A stretch of 64,000 nucleotides of DNA from Welwitschia mirabilis (Eukaryota; Gnetophyta; Gnetopsida; Welwitschiales), in the NCBI GenBank assembly GCA_051453625.1, contig JBOZIK010000001.1:128144007-128208006 (forward strand), given 5' to 3'. The translations under genes were made by a program, and so were the position numbers. Below the pieces are notes generated by a model. It made no database searches and had not been told where the DNA came from. It saw nothing but the letters and a program-made list of their open reading frames with translations. Positions within the stretch are counted from its first letter, which is position 1; each line of letters begins with the position of its first letter. This document shows, one piece after another, positions 23,890 to 35,030 of this stretch.

Positions 23890-24210
23890 TCTAGATGGAG
23901 AGGGAATGAGCATGAATCCTTCTTTTAATGATGCTTTAATATCATCTTTACTTAGGAAGAACATTCCCAAAATTGCATTAGATTTTCCAATATTAAATAC
24001 ATAAAATTATTTAGTGAAATACAAATTATTACTTGTAAAATTTAGATATGCATAATTGCCTAATTGTGTGATTATTTTCCCCTTGGTAACTTTGACTTTA
24101 AAACTTGTTTTATTAATAATTTTATCTCAAAAATACATTGAAATAATAGGAGATATAAAATAATCCCTAGCATTACTATCTATGATAAATGTAATAGGTT
24201 CATTTTATAA
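23890..24210 (-). pseudogene. C1 aspartic protease (decayed)
   Basis: Minus-strand frame reads ITFIIDSNARDYFISPII, with the catalytic Asp (24178-24180) and Ser kept but the Gly of D-S-G now Asn, then KVKVTKGKIITQLGNYAYLNF and FNIGKSNAILGMFFL, matching the DVILGM-WL end of chromovirus retropepsins. One stop interrupts the middle. The frame is otherwise open for about 100 codons. Confidence 0.75.
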
Positions 24211-24599
24211 GAATTCTTTAAGCTCAATTATAGAAAACTAGTTTTATACAAAACCTATTTGAAATATAGTAAATAATTGTTTTTCCTATTTATGGTAGTA
24301 CTATGCTACAGTTGGCTAGATGTGATTTGTGTACTTCCTCTTCTAAGAATAATTCTTAACTATTTGACCCTTCTTTCTGTAGTGATGATAAATTGATATT
24401 GTATGATTTGGAATAGTGGGATGAAACTATGAATTATGTGATCTTGCTAGTTATGTAACTATGATTCTTATTCTAGCAGTCACTAGAGTTTTTTATTCTA
24501 TCTCCCTATAATATTTAATCTTTTTGTATGCTTTCTACATAGACTTAGGTTCTAGTGAATATCTCATATTTTATATTGAGGTGGAAGAGTATATCATCA

Positions 24600-25000
24600 T
24601 TAGCAAGTTCCTCTAGATCCTACTAGGTTTGCAACTTTGGTAATTTTATAAATTTTTTCTAATATTCATTCAGACTCTTCCTTCCTAACCTTCAGTATTT
24701 ATACTACTTTTTTTTAATCCTTGACAAAGTAGTTAGGAATGAATTGAATTCCTTCATAAACTCTGTTCATTTAATCTAATTATTTTTTATTATGATGAGT
24801 TGACTCCACTAAGTTGCAGCACCACCCACAAGAAACATCATTGCATATTTGCTATGCAAGTTATTATCAACATTTTTCAATTTAAAATGGCTCTTGATAT
24901 ATTGTAAATATTCTAGTGCCTCTTTATAGGATCTTGAACATTATAACACATGTGAATTTAAACTTTACTTATGTATTATTGCATATTGTGATCCTTCATG
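24600..25000 (-). pseudogene. gag: C1 gag (decayed)
   Basis: Minus-strand frame gives SYKEALEYLQYIKSHFKLKNVDNNLHSKYAMMFLVGGAAT-WSQL, the Gag segment with the family GGAA-WW block (second Trp region, first Trp lost to TAG). Further stops follow. No zinc knuckle was recognised. Confidence 0.6.
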
Positions 25001-25486
25001 ATGGTGTTTTTAAGGAGAATTGTGAATATTAGATTGTGATACTCATTGCTTAATTTTTTTTACCATTTATTATTTAGAATATTGAGAAGAATTCTTTTCT
25101 AAACCATGTATTTTTTTCATTTTGTTCTTGATTATATTATTGGAATTATGACTGAAGCTCTTGGATTCATTATTCTCATGGTCATCTTTTGAGTGCTATG
25201 AGAACAAAGTGAAGCTTATCATTCATATGTTCTATGAAGTCATGACACTTACATAATTGGATTTAGATTATTATTAAACATTTGTAATTTTTTTCTCTAG
25301 AGGATTGATGTCAGCATTCATATGATCCTCCATGATTTTTTAATGTATGCATTATCGAGGGATCATTTCCCTTTATTAAAACTATAATCTACCTTCTATA
25401 GGCTAAATAATCTAGTTATTTAAGTAATTTTATGCATTAAAACTATCTATCTACTTCCATAATTTGCACATGGTTAATATTTCAAG

Positions 25487-25490
<4 letters not shown>

Positions 25491-25523
<33 letters not shown>

Positions 25524-25553
25524 TGTATGTATGTATGTATGTATGTATGTATA
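25491..25553 (+). repeat. Microsatellite (GTAT)n
   Basis: About 15 nearly perfect GTAT/ATGT units after a short AT run. Such arrays are polymorphic in length. Confidence 0.97.
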
Positions 25554-25654
25554 AAGTAAATTTAATAAAAGATCTTAAATTTTATGAATAAAATACTTAC
25601 CTCATTACTATGTTTATTATTAATGAATTTCAATTCGAATGTAAAGTTGATGAT

Positions 25655-27360
25655 ATCATCATGGTGTTAATAGTGTGGCACTCCCTTGAAATTCAGCTTG
25701 ATGATTTAGCTCCTAAATGTCTTGTGTTAGCTTGACATCCCTCTCTAATCATCTAGGATTATCATTCTAGAAGTGTGATGCTTCCTTGAAATTCTATTTT
25801 ATTATTTGACTTTCTAGACTAGTTATGTATCTTAACATTATTCTATGTCCATATAGAACTATCATGTTAGTGATGTAATGATTCGTTAAAATTCTAGTTT
25901 ACTATTTGACTTCATGGATGCTTGTACTAGCTTAGCATTACTTTATTATCATACAGGGCTTCCATATTAGTAGTGTGATTTACCTTAAAATTATGGTTTA
26001 CTATTTGGCTTTCTAGATTATCAATGTTAGCATTATGTTATTTTAGAATCATTAAGATCTATAATGTTAGTAGTGTGTTCTCTTATATTTTTTATTAATC
26101 CTTTGAATTCATAAAGTATCGATGTTAACATTGTATTATTCCATAATTATAAAGGCTATCATGTTACTAGTGTAGTGGTTCCTTATCTTTCTGATTAATC
26201 CTTTGGCTTTATACATTATCAACATCATTACTGTGTTATTCTAGAATAATAAGGCTTATCAAGTTAGTAGTTTAATGCCTACTTATATTTTTCATTAATC
26301 CTTGGCTTCACAAACCACTAATGTCAGCATTGTATCATTCTAGAAATAGTAGGGCTTTTTAGATTAGTAATGTGGCATCTTCTTATACATCAGCATTGTA
26401 AGATTCTATAATTAGTTGTACTTGACATATTATCAGTGTGACACTTTTTTATATTTTTCGATTAACCCTTTAAAAGCTATCGATATCAATATTATATTAT
26501 TTTAGGACCAGTAGGGCTTCTCAAATCAGTAGGTTAGTGTCCCTTGGTTGCTTCCTTCCCTTTATAGACTGTTAGTATTAGTATTATCTCATTCCAAGAT
26601 CAATAGGACTTGTCAAGTTAGTAGTGTGATGTCCCTTATATGTCTGGTTACTTCCTTGGGTTTGTAGACTAGAGATGTTAGCAGTGTGATATTTTAGAAT
26701 TAGTAGGACCTACCATATTAGTAGTGTGGCATTTTCTTTTTTTTTAATTACTTCTTTAGCTTTAGAAACTACTAATGTTAACACTGTAACATTGCAAGAT
26801 TAGTAGGTCCTGACATATTAGTAGTGTGGCATATCTTAATGTTTGTGATTGCTTCTTTATCTTTGCAAACTATTCATGTTAATATTATAACATTCTAGAA
26901 CCAATAGGTCCTAGATGTTAGTAGTGTGATGTCCTTTTATATTTTTAATTTCTCACTTTGGCTTCAAAGCCTATTAATATCAATATTGTGATATTCTAGG
27001 ATTAATAGGGCCTACCATGTTAGTAGTGTAATGTTCCCTTATATTTTTAGTTGCTTCTTTAGCTTTAAAAACTATCAATGCTAGTACTATTACAATTTAG
27101 GATTAATAGGACCTACCATAATGGTAGTGTTTCACCTTCTTATGTTTTTGATTACTTCTTTGGCTTTCAAAATTAAAAATGTTAGTATTATCACATATTA
27201 GAATTAGTAGATCCTACTATGCTAGTAGTGTAATTTTCCCTTATATTTCTAGTTTCTCCTTTAGCTTTGTAATACTGTGATATTTTATGATTAATATGGC
27301 CTACCATATTAACAATGTTGGGTTTTTCTTATCTTTCTAGTTTTTTCTTTATGTTAAAGT
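25655..27360 (+). repeat. Divergent ~100-bp minisatellite, about 17 units
   Basis: A motif like GTTAGTAGTGTGATG recurs near 25670, 25775, 25865, 25960, 26060, 26165, 26265, 26365, 26430, 26530, 26620, 26725, 26820, 26915, 27020, 27120, 27225 and 27315. Between these lie CCCTTATATTTTT, TTCTTTGGCTTT and TCAATGTTAGCATTGTG blocks in fixed order. Units differ by perhaps a quarter of their bases. The GTTAGCATTGTG block resembles the GTTAGTAGTGTG block, so each unit may itself be an older doublet. Confidence 0.85.
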
Positions 27361-29536
27361 AGATCATAATATGATTTTCTTTAACATTACTATCTCTCTT
27401 CTATTTACTTCATCCATCTTGTCAAAGTTAAGTCAACTTTACTTCATTATCACATCACTAGTACTTTCAATGTCATGTTAGTTAGTACTTAAGATTATTT
27501 TTTTCTTTTATAAATAAGAGTAAGTAAGTCCATTTTTAACCTACATAACTTACCTTTTATTTGGCTTATTTAGAGGTGAGCTCTTTTATTTTTCTCATTA
27601 TGATTTTTGTCTATTACCTCTTCTTGTTTCTTTGTCTTTACACATATATGCTATTATTTTGTTTTTTAACTTAGTATTTCTAGAGTTATCTTAAACCAAG
27701 TTTTTTTTAAAGGTATGCCTTTAAATTCTTTCCTAATAATTAGTGGTTAAACTATAATCATAGGTTTATCAATGATGAGAGTTATGATTTATTAACTAAA
27801 TCTTAATTTAACTGGGTTCTTAGTTCTAATATTTTTAATCTACTCATTTTTTTCCATTTTATCCATTGATCTTCTAAGGTCTAATTAATTTTTAATTTCA
27901 TCTATGCTTCTTATGATTGTAATGTTTATATGTTTCACTATCTATAGTATGTCTTAGCTCTAATAAATACAACAACCATAAAAGAAACCTTTGCCCTTTC
28001 AGATGGCTTGATTTTTCTAGTCAAATTTTCTGCTTATGAGTTATAAGCTATAGATTTTTTCCAAGATACTTTTTTGAATTTTGTACATTAATATATTCAT
28101 TTTGAGGGTTAATATGGCATTCCTACAAATGCCATTTTTATTTCCTATTATGTTGTCTTAAGAATTCTTATTATAGGTAGAGGATTCCTTCATTTTTATT
28201 CTTCATAACTTTTAGAGTGTGTTATTTATCTTTGGTTTATAATAGATAGGTTTTCTTTAATTAAAGTTAAAGTATCAATTTAAAGGTTATTTTTCAATTA
28301 TCTAAAGCAAAATGAAACTTCAATTCTAGATTCTTGACTTGTAAAAGTATTTTACTTTCCTTGTATTTTACCTTTTATGGAGGTGATTATGTTGTAAATA
28401 TCAAACAAATTGTTCTTCCTTTCTTATATTTTCAAGACTTTAGAATATTTACCTAGAATTGACCCCTATGAATCTCATACATCTTAAGAAAAATATCCCT
28501 ACTTATTCTTTAGCAAGTGGTGTTTACTCTGGTCAAGTAACTAGTTCTCTTAATCTTTTCAATATTGATGATGTCACTTCTTTATTATGATTTATTAAAA
28601 TCTAGATGGATGCCTCAGAGGAATATTTACTAAAGACCTCATAGTTTAAAGGGAAGGAAAAGACTCTTTCTTTACAATCCTATCCATATGTTATCATTTT
28701 TTAAGATGAAGAAGAGAGGGATGAATGTTTTCCTCTAATTGTTTCATGAAGAGCTAAGCATCAAGTTAAGATGAATCCATTTTTAAAAAATATATTTTTC
28801 TCTACTTAATATTATCTTCATCTGAAGTAAGTAATATTCAACATTAAAATTTACAAGATTCCTCAATAAATCTTTCTCTTACTCTTACACAATCGAAGGA
28901 AAAATTAAGTATGAAAAAATATAAGAGTATTTTTTCTAGGACAAAAGTAGCTTTCTTATTTTAGATAGTTAACAATCCCTTATTTATCTAAGTTTAAAGA
29001 GGATTACCCTTATGAAGTAATCAATGTTTATCCATTTATGTAGGTTACCAATTTTTTTAATCACTTCATCCATGGATTTAAAGGATTTTTATTTTAAAGT
29101 CTCTTCTTGGTTATTATTTGCTACTCTGAATTCTTCTTCTACAAAAAGGGCACCAGTCTCAAATTTTTCTTCATCGAACATAGATAAGATTCTTTCAACT
29201 ATAGTTGTAGACTTGGTTTCAAAAATGAAATCTCTACTTATAAGAATTAATTAGTCCAAGTAGTTAAAAGGTTTAATCATTTAAAAAATACATAAGCATT
29301 CATATTAAAAGAATATCTTCATCTACTATAACCGTTGCAGTTGTAATTTTGAAGAGGAATTTTATCTTGTCCATGTTAAATGTTTTTTTAATCACCCTAT
29401 GGATCCTTCATGGGATCTTATACATAGAAAGTTTAAGCTTATTATTAATGGACTCAAATTAGTGCATTACATGGCTTAGCATAAGATATGCTAAAGAGAA
29501 TCCTATAAAGTTTTTCTTTTGATGTTTGAGGTATGT

Positions 29537-29540
<4 letters not shown>
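27361..29540. other. No gene recognised; one weak coding-like stretch
   Basis: AT-rich sequence between the minisatellite and the CT repeat. Apart from 28470-28786 (listed separately) I see no motif. A 76-codon plus-strand frame at 29024-29254 and its minus-strand counterpart (about 29180-29020, with EEEFRVANNNQEE) are both open enough to be chance. Confidence 0.45.
28470..28786 (+). pseudogene. Possible decayed reading frame, unknown product
   Basis: From ATG at 28470 a frame reads MNLIHLKKNIPTYSLASG and continues through SLNLFNIDDVTSLL, DASEEYLLKTS, KGKEKTLSLQSYPYVI and DEEERDECFPLIV to RAKHQVKMNPF, with five stops in about 105 codons. The composition is protein-like, with charged and polar residues in proportion. 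The family is not recognised. It may be a gag or accessory remnant. Confidence 0.25.

Positions 29541-29585
<45 letters not shown>
29541..29585 (+). repeat. Microsatellite (CT)n
   Basis: About 22 uninterrupted CT units running into a 44-N gap. Confidence 0.98.
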
Positions 29586-29629
29586 NNNNNNNNNNNNNNN
29601 NNNNNNNNNNNNNNNNNNNNNNNNNNNNN
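29586..29629. other. Assembly gap, 44 N
   Basis: N run between the CT and GT arrays; its size of 44 suggests an estimated gap. A compound microsatellite is a normal place for assembly to fail. Confidence 0.98.
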
Positions 29630-29682
29630 GTGGGTGTGGGTGGGTGTGTGGGTGTGTGTGTGTGTGTCTGTGTGTGTGTGTG
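29630..29682 (+). repeat. Microsatellite, GT-rich (GTGGG then GT units)
   Basis: GTGGGTGTGGGTGG followed by about 15 GT units with one CT interruption. With the CT array it forms a compound repeat around the gap. Confidence 0.95.
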
Positions 29683-29699
29683 TACACATGCATTTAAAA

Positions 29700-30284
29700 A
29701 AACTCCAATAAGATTCCTACACTTTCTTTTTATGATGATTATTATAGGTTGAATTAAATCCTATGTTCTTAATAACTAATTACTTCATAACAAATAGTCT
29801 AAAATGGAGACTTCTCTTACCACTTTGGCTCAAAAATATGTACACATTACTCATTTAAAGCAACTACTTAATCACTCTTTGGAATGAATTATGGTAATAA
29901 AGAAAATCCTCTATTCATTCTATCATCATTGGAAGGTTTTTAAGGACATTTGGAAAATTCACTAAAATGCATCATTAGCCTTTTAAACCATTATTATAAT
30001 AAGTTCATAATCTTGGATTGCCTATTACCTAATGATGATGAGGGGAAAATACTCCCTAATCATCTTGATCCTTTAACTAGGGCTTTTTCCTCGCTATCTC
30101 ATGATAAGATTTACTTGTAGTGAAGTAATCCTTTGTTTATACACCTCTAACATTTTGTAATTCCATTTTTATTTCCAACTATCTTTATTACTAGTATTTG
30201 TAAAAACTTTACTATGTGATTTTTAATGAAATGCTTTCTTTTCCTTTATATTTCATGGATTTTTTACTTTACTATCAATTTTAA
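29700..30284. other. No gene recognised
   Basis: AT-rich sequence between the GT repeat and the tandem LTR-like units; no coding-like frame or repeat partner was recognised. Confidence 0.5.
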
Positions 30285-31712
30285 TGCTTCTATTTTATTT
30301 ATAAAATTAATATCAAAAGAATTTGGTGATAAAATTGAAATGAAATTTTAAATATAAAAAAAATATGAATAATAACTTTATTATTAAAATATACAAAATC
30401 ATAATGGATAAAGAAATACGCAACTCATTTTTATTTCATAAGAACTTTAAAATAAGACTTGTAACTTCATCAATGCTAAATTTAAGGTCTTGATATGATT
30501 GCCTACTAAGGTTATAATGCCTTAAGGTTTAGTCTATGGAATCATTGGGATGCTAGAGTAGCTTATTAAGAACTTAGTATGCCCTTTTAAAAATCACATG
30601 CATGTCCTTCATGTTTCCAAACATCTGATTTAACATTAATTAAATGACCTGACTCTTAAAATAACTCTTTCATAAGGGTCATAATATTAAATGGTTATTA
30701 CATTATTAATTATTTTTCTAATAAATTATAGCTAATCATAATAAATGATGGTACTTCATAAATATTATTTTGGAATCCTTAAAGAATTTTAATGCTTTCA
30801 TTTCATTTATAACATTAAGATCAAAATAAATAGAAATGTAATTTAAAAAGAATAAAAAAGATGAATAATAGGTCTTTTATTAAAATAGGCAAAATCATAA
30901 TGTACAAATACATATGAATCTCATATTTATTTCATGAGAACTTCAAAATAAGAATCTTTGCTATATAAATGCAAATTTTAAATCTTCATTTAATGGTATA
31001 AATAGATTATACTTTGTTCAAGGTCTAGTTTGTAAAACTACTAGGGGACTAGGCTAACTTGTTAAGAACTTATTGTTCTCTTATGCAAATTACATGCATG
31101 CCCTCTTATTTTCTAAACACCTCATTTAGCATTAATAAAATGATGTGACTCTTTAAAATAAATCTCCCAAAAAGGTCATATTCCTTGAGTGGTTATTACC
31201 TTATTGATTATTTTTTAAACAAATAAAATTTAATCTTTACAAATGATGGGTATTTATGGATAAGATTTTTGAAATCCTTATGAAATTATAATTTTTCATT
31301 TTATTTATAAACTTAAGATCAAAAGTACTTGATGATAAAATGGAAATGTGATTTTAAATATAATAAAAATAGACAAGTAATGAGACACATGAATCCATCA
31401 ATGTCAAATGAAATATGTTCTTATAATATCCTAGCCAGATCATATTAACTTTAAGGTTTAGTTTGTGGATTTGCTAGGGATGAGGATAGCTTATTAAGGA
31501 TTAGTATGTCATTGTCCAAATCACATGCTTACCCTTTACTTTTTTAAACACCTTAATTAACATTAATAAAATGATGTGACTTTTTGACATGAATCTTCTA
31601 TTAGAGTCATACCTGTTGAATGGTTATTACATTATTTATTAAAGTTCTAGAAACCTATAGTTAACCTTAAAAAATGGTGAACTTTCATAGATATATTTTT
31701 GGGGTTATCACA
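30285..31712 (-). repeat. Three tandem LTR-like units (~490, 480, 440 bp)
   Basis: Units at about 30285-30783, 30784-31268 and 31269-31712. Each starts with a TTATTTATAA-TTAA-ATCAAAA segment, carries TCAT..TTATTTCAT.AGAACTT, a TCTTGATATGAT-like block, AAGGTTTAGTTTGTGGA, CACATGCATGCCCT and AATAAAATGA.GTGACT, and ends in GATGG...TTTTGGAATCC or TTTGGGGTTATCACA. Only the third keeps a clean end, reading TGTGATAACCCC on the minus strand, as expected for a chromovirus LTR start. One more copy lies at 20510-20877. Confidence 0.75.
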
Positions 31713-34561
31713 GACTCTTCACCATAAGCTTATTGTTCATATTTAAACTACTTTTCTTCCATGAGAACATCTTGTTACTAGATTTGTTTAGCTCTAATTC
31801 AGCTTTATAATATTTAGCCTTGTCATGCTCCTTTACACTATATAATATTTAATTTGTTTTCATCATTATTTATAGATAAATTTAGATAATTCTATCTCAT
31901 AGATTGTTCATTTTTTGAATTAAATTAATCACAAGGAGACTATTTTAATAGGACTTCTTTTAATATTTTTTCCCTTAGCTTCTCTTCTCTATGTTCTTTA
32001 ATGTCGACTAGTTTTACTATAAAAGTAATATTAGATATTATTAGAGGTTTCTTCTAATTAATAATATAATCATTAAATTTTCCTAAGTAATATGATTTAA
32101 GAAGATTAGTATGAAATACTAGGTAAACATGAGATAATTTTTCTAAAAGATTAAGTTTGTATATTAATTTTCATATCCTTTGAACAATATAAAAAGTTCA
32201 TAAAATCCTGATGTTAATTTATCATATTTACCTAGCTTTAAGGCTATTCATTCAAGATTAATGCTTAGTAACACTTGATCACTAACTTAGAAGATATGAT
32301 GGGGATTGTCTTTGATTAAAGTACTTCTTATATCTATCTTACACACCTTGTAATTATTTCTATACTTTCTTAATTATTTCTTCCATCTTCTAAATTTTTT
32401 TCACTAACTTTTATGTCTCTGTATTGCATTTAACAAACATATGGGTGTTTCATAATTTATTCCATCCATTGCATAAAATGAAAAACTTTTAATGGAGGCT
32501 TAATAGCATAGATTACAAGTGAATTTTACCAAATGAAGGTAGTTCTCATATTTCCTTGTTTTCCTATGACATAACTTCTTAAGATATCTTTCAAGATGTG
32601 ATTTACCCATTCTATTTGTATGTATCTTTTTGGATATAATGTTATTATTTAAATAATTCTTACCAAAAATTTAATAAATTTTAGATCTTTATTGGAAATA
32701 ATAATTTTAGAAACTCCATATAAATGAAATACTTCCTTTATGAAATGATCTGTAATTTCTTTACTAGTGGCTATTGTTTTAGTTAGGATGATGTGTGTCA
32801 TTTTAGTTAGCTAGTCCACACATACAAATATAGAATTATGCTATTTAAAAATCTTTGGAACACTTGTTATAAAATCCATCATGATTTCTTTTAATTTCCA
32901 AGATAGTAACCCAAAGGATTTTAACAATTGTATTGGCTTTTTCTATTCCATCTTGATGGCTTAGCATATGAAGTAATCTTTATGAAATATTTAACTTATG
33001 ACATCATTTATAGCTAGTAATATTACTTTCTTAAAGTGATATATGTTTTCATAATTGCTAGCTAGCCTATGAATGAAACTTTATGTGCTTCTTTAAGTAA
33101 TTAAGGATCCCAATCTTTGGTAGAGATGCAAATGTAGTTTCTTCTCATTAATACCCCGTCTATTATTAGCTAGTAGGGAGATACTTCTTGGTTGTTCAAA
33201 GGTTTGTTTCAATTTTCCTTGAGTACCTCATTTGAATTAATTATACAAATTAAAATGCACCAGATGTAACTGAGAAAATTTATAACTTTATTTTTCTTGT
33301 CAGTATGAATTTAAGTTCAAATTCATACTCAGCTAGTAATTCCATTCATTGGCATTATCTCATATTTCAAAGATAGCATTTTTGCAAAAATTCTAAACTT
33401 TTATGATTAGTATTTATTTTAAATTTACTTACTAAAGGATACTATCTTCACACCTTTAATACATGAATAATGGCTAATAGTTGCAAGTCATGAATTAGAT
33501 AATTACATTCATGCTTGTTTAATTTACATGATTTATAGGCAATAACTCTTTTTTTTACACTAATACTAAACTTGTTCCTTCTCCACAAGCATTCATTACT
33601 ATGAGAATATTTTTTATTCATCTATAAAATATTCAAACCTATAAATGAAATAAATAGAAGTTTAATTTTAATAAAAGCATTTTTAAATCTTTCATCAAAA
33701 TAGAATGGTACTTTCTCTTTGTGAAATTTATCATTGAACTTACAGTTTTTGAGAATTATAGGAAGAAATACCTATAAAAACCTAAAATACCAAAGAAACA
33801 TTTTACTTTGATGGGGATTTTTCATTTAGAACATTCCCTTACAATTTGCACTTTGCTGGCATTAATTTTAGTGCCTTTTGCAAATATGGTATATGCTAAG
33901 TAGTGAATGAATTCTTTAAAGAAATTTCATTTTTGTAACTTGGCTATTAGCATATTTTATTTCATTAACTATAATGGTGATTTTAGATGTTAAATATGGT
34001 CATCCATGTTCTTATAATAAACTAGAATAACATCTATAAAAACAATAATAAACTAGTCTAAATAGGAGGGAAAAACGTTATTTGTCATTGCATAGATGTA
34101 GTAGGAGCATTTGTAAGACCAAAAGGAATAACCATGAATTTATAATAATCTTACCTAGTTCTAAATGCCATTTTTGGAATGTCTTTTTAGTTTATTTGAA
34201 TTTGATAATATTTTAACTTTAAATCAATTTTGGGAAATATATTATTCCCTATAACTAATTAAAAAGATCATTAATTTAAGATAAGGAATATTTGTTATTT
34301 ATTATTACCTTATTCAATTAATAATAATATATTTAAATCCTAATAAATATATATTTAATTTTAAAAAATAATACTATGACTCCCCTAGATGATATGCTAG
34401 TCCTTATTTTTGCCTTCATTTACCAATAATTGAATTTGCAGTTTTAGTCCCTTGAGTTTGATAACAGAGAATTTGCAAGATGATTTAGAGATGGGTTATG
34501 CTTCTAGTATAAGATGATTATGTTAGTAACTTTTTTCTTTGATGGTAGTTCAACTTTTTCT
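31713..34561 (-). mobile_element. C2: second C1-type element, 3' part
   Basis: Parallel to C1 from LTR through integrase, RNase H and RT: the same blocks around CATGAGAACATCTTGTTACTAG, GACTTCTTTTA, AATATGATTTAAG and the RT region. The RT motif reads VFIDVILVYYKN: the second catalytic Asp is Val (34029-34037). Similarity to C1 stops near 34561, where a piece of the other superfamily (integrase C-terminus of M0) begins. Protease and gag are missing. It is more decayed than C1. Confidence 0.75.
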
Positions 34562-34930
34562 TCATATATTTCCAACCTTTGTCTACTAGCTTTTTAAATC
34601 TCCCTAGTGTCTAAGTCAGAAATGTTAATAAAGCCATTAGAATACATTTTCTTTATAAGATAGGAATCTAATAACTTAGAGGTCAGCTTGTTGTGTAAAA
34701 GATGTACTTTAGCATTATATAAAATAATAAGTTAACAAGGTTCAAAATTTCTATGAAATATATTTTTATCATATTTGAACTTAGCTTGGGCTTTATGAAT
34801 GAGTTGACAATATATAACACATCTATGTTTTTCATCTAAATGATTAAGTTGGGCTATTCTATTTTCAAGATTTTCATGAAGGTCTACAAAATTAAGTTAA
34901 TAGGGAAATGATAAGAGTTATAACACACAT
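34562..34930 (-). pseudogene. M0 fragment: integrase C-terminal domain, second copy
   Basis: Matches 38119-38460 and 53165-53530: CTAGTGTCTAAGTCAGAAAT-TTAATAAAGCCAT, AACTTGTTGTGTAAAAGAT and TAGCTTGGGCTTTATGAATGAGTT. On the minus strand it reads LIHKAQAKFKYDKN-FH-NFEP and the HLLHNKLTSK-LDSY part of the integrase end. It runs into the 100-N gap on one side and C2 sequence on the other. It is a piece, not a gene. Confidence 0.8.
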
Positions 34931-35030
34931 NNNNNNNNNNNNNNNNNNNNNNNNNNNNNNNNNNNNNNNNNNNNNNNNNNNNNNNNNNNNNNNNNNNNNN
35001 NNNNNNNNNNNNNNNNNNNNNNNNNNNNNN
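34931..35030. other. Assembly gap, 100 N
   Basis: Exactly 100 N, a placeholder for unknown length. Integrase C-terminus lies on the left and ORF3 on the right. As at 11960, the duplicated integrase block suggests a repeat that did not assemble. Confidence 0.98.

Larger units (their letters stand above)
20878..25400 (-). mobile_element. C1: Ty3/gypsy chromovirus-like internal region
   Basis: On the minus strand the order is gag (about 25000-24600), protease, RT, RNase H, integrase, LTR. Motifs fit Ty3 chromoviruses of the Tekay/Del kind: DSxA...FISP protease, CVDY-type RT with KNKYPLP-like IKKKYSLPQI, MDDSLVYYKS, RNase H LELLAIIHALK, integrase MDFI. I did not recognise a chromodomain, so the sublineage is inferred from RT and LTR features only. 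The 5' LTR may be the first tandem unit at 30285, which would make C1 about 10 kb long with the minisatellite inside it. Confidence 0.7.

Noticed and set aside
25491-25553. GTAT array as a CRISPR-like repeat
   Set aside because: Uniform 4-base units without spacers; a plain microsatellite.
29454-29752. Open frames across the CT/GT repeat and gap
   Set aside because: Translations of a microsatellite (SLSL, CVCV, ERER) through N; not genes.
30285-31712. Tandem units as a centromeric satellite
   Set aside because: Only three units, and they match the LTR end of the adjoining elements, so an LTR origin explains them better.
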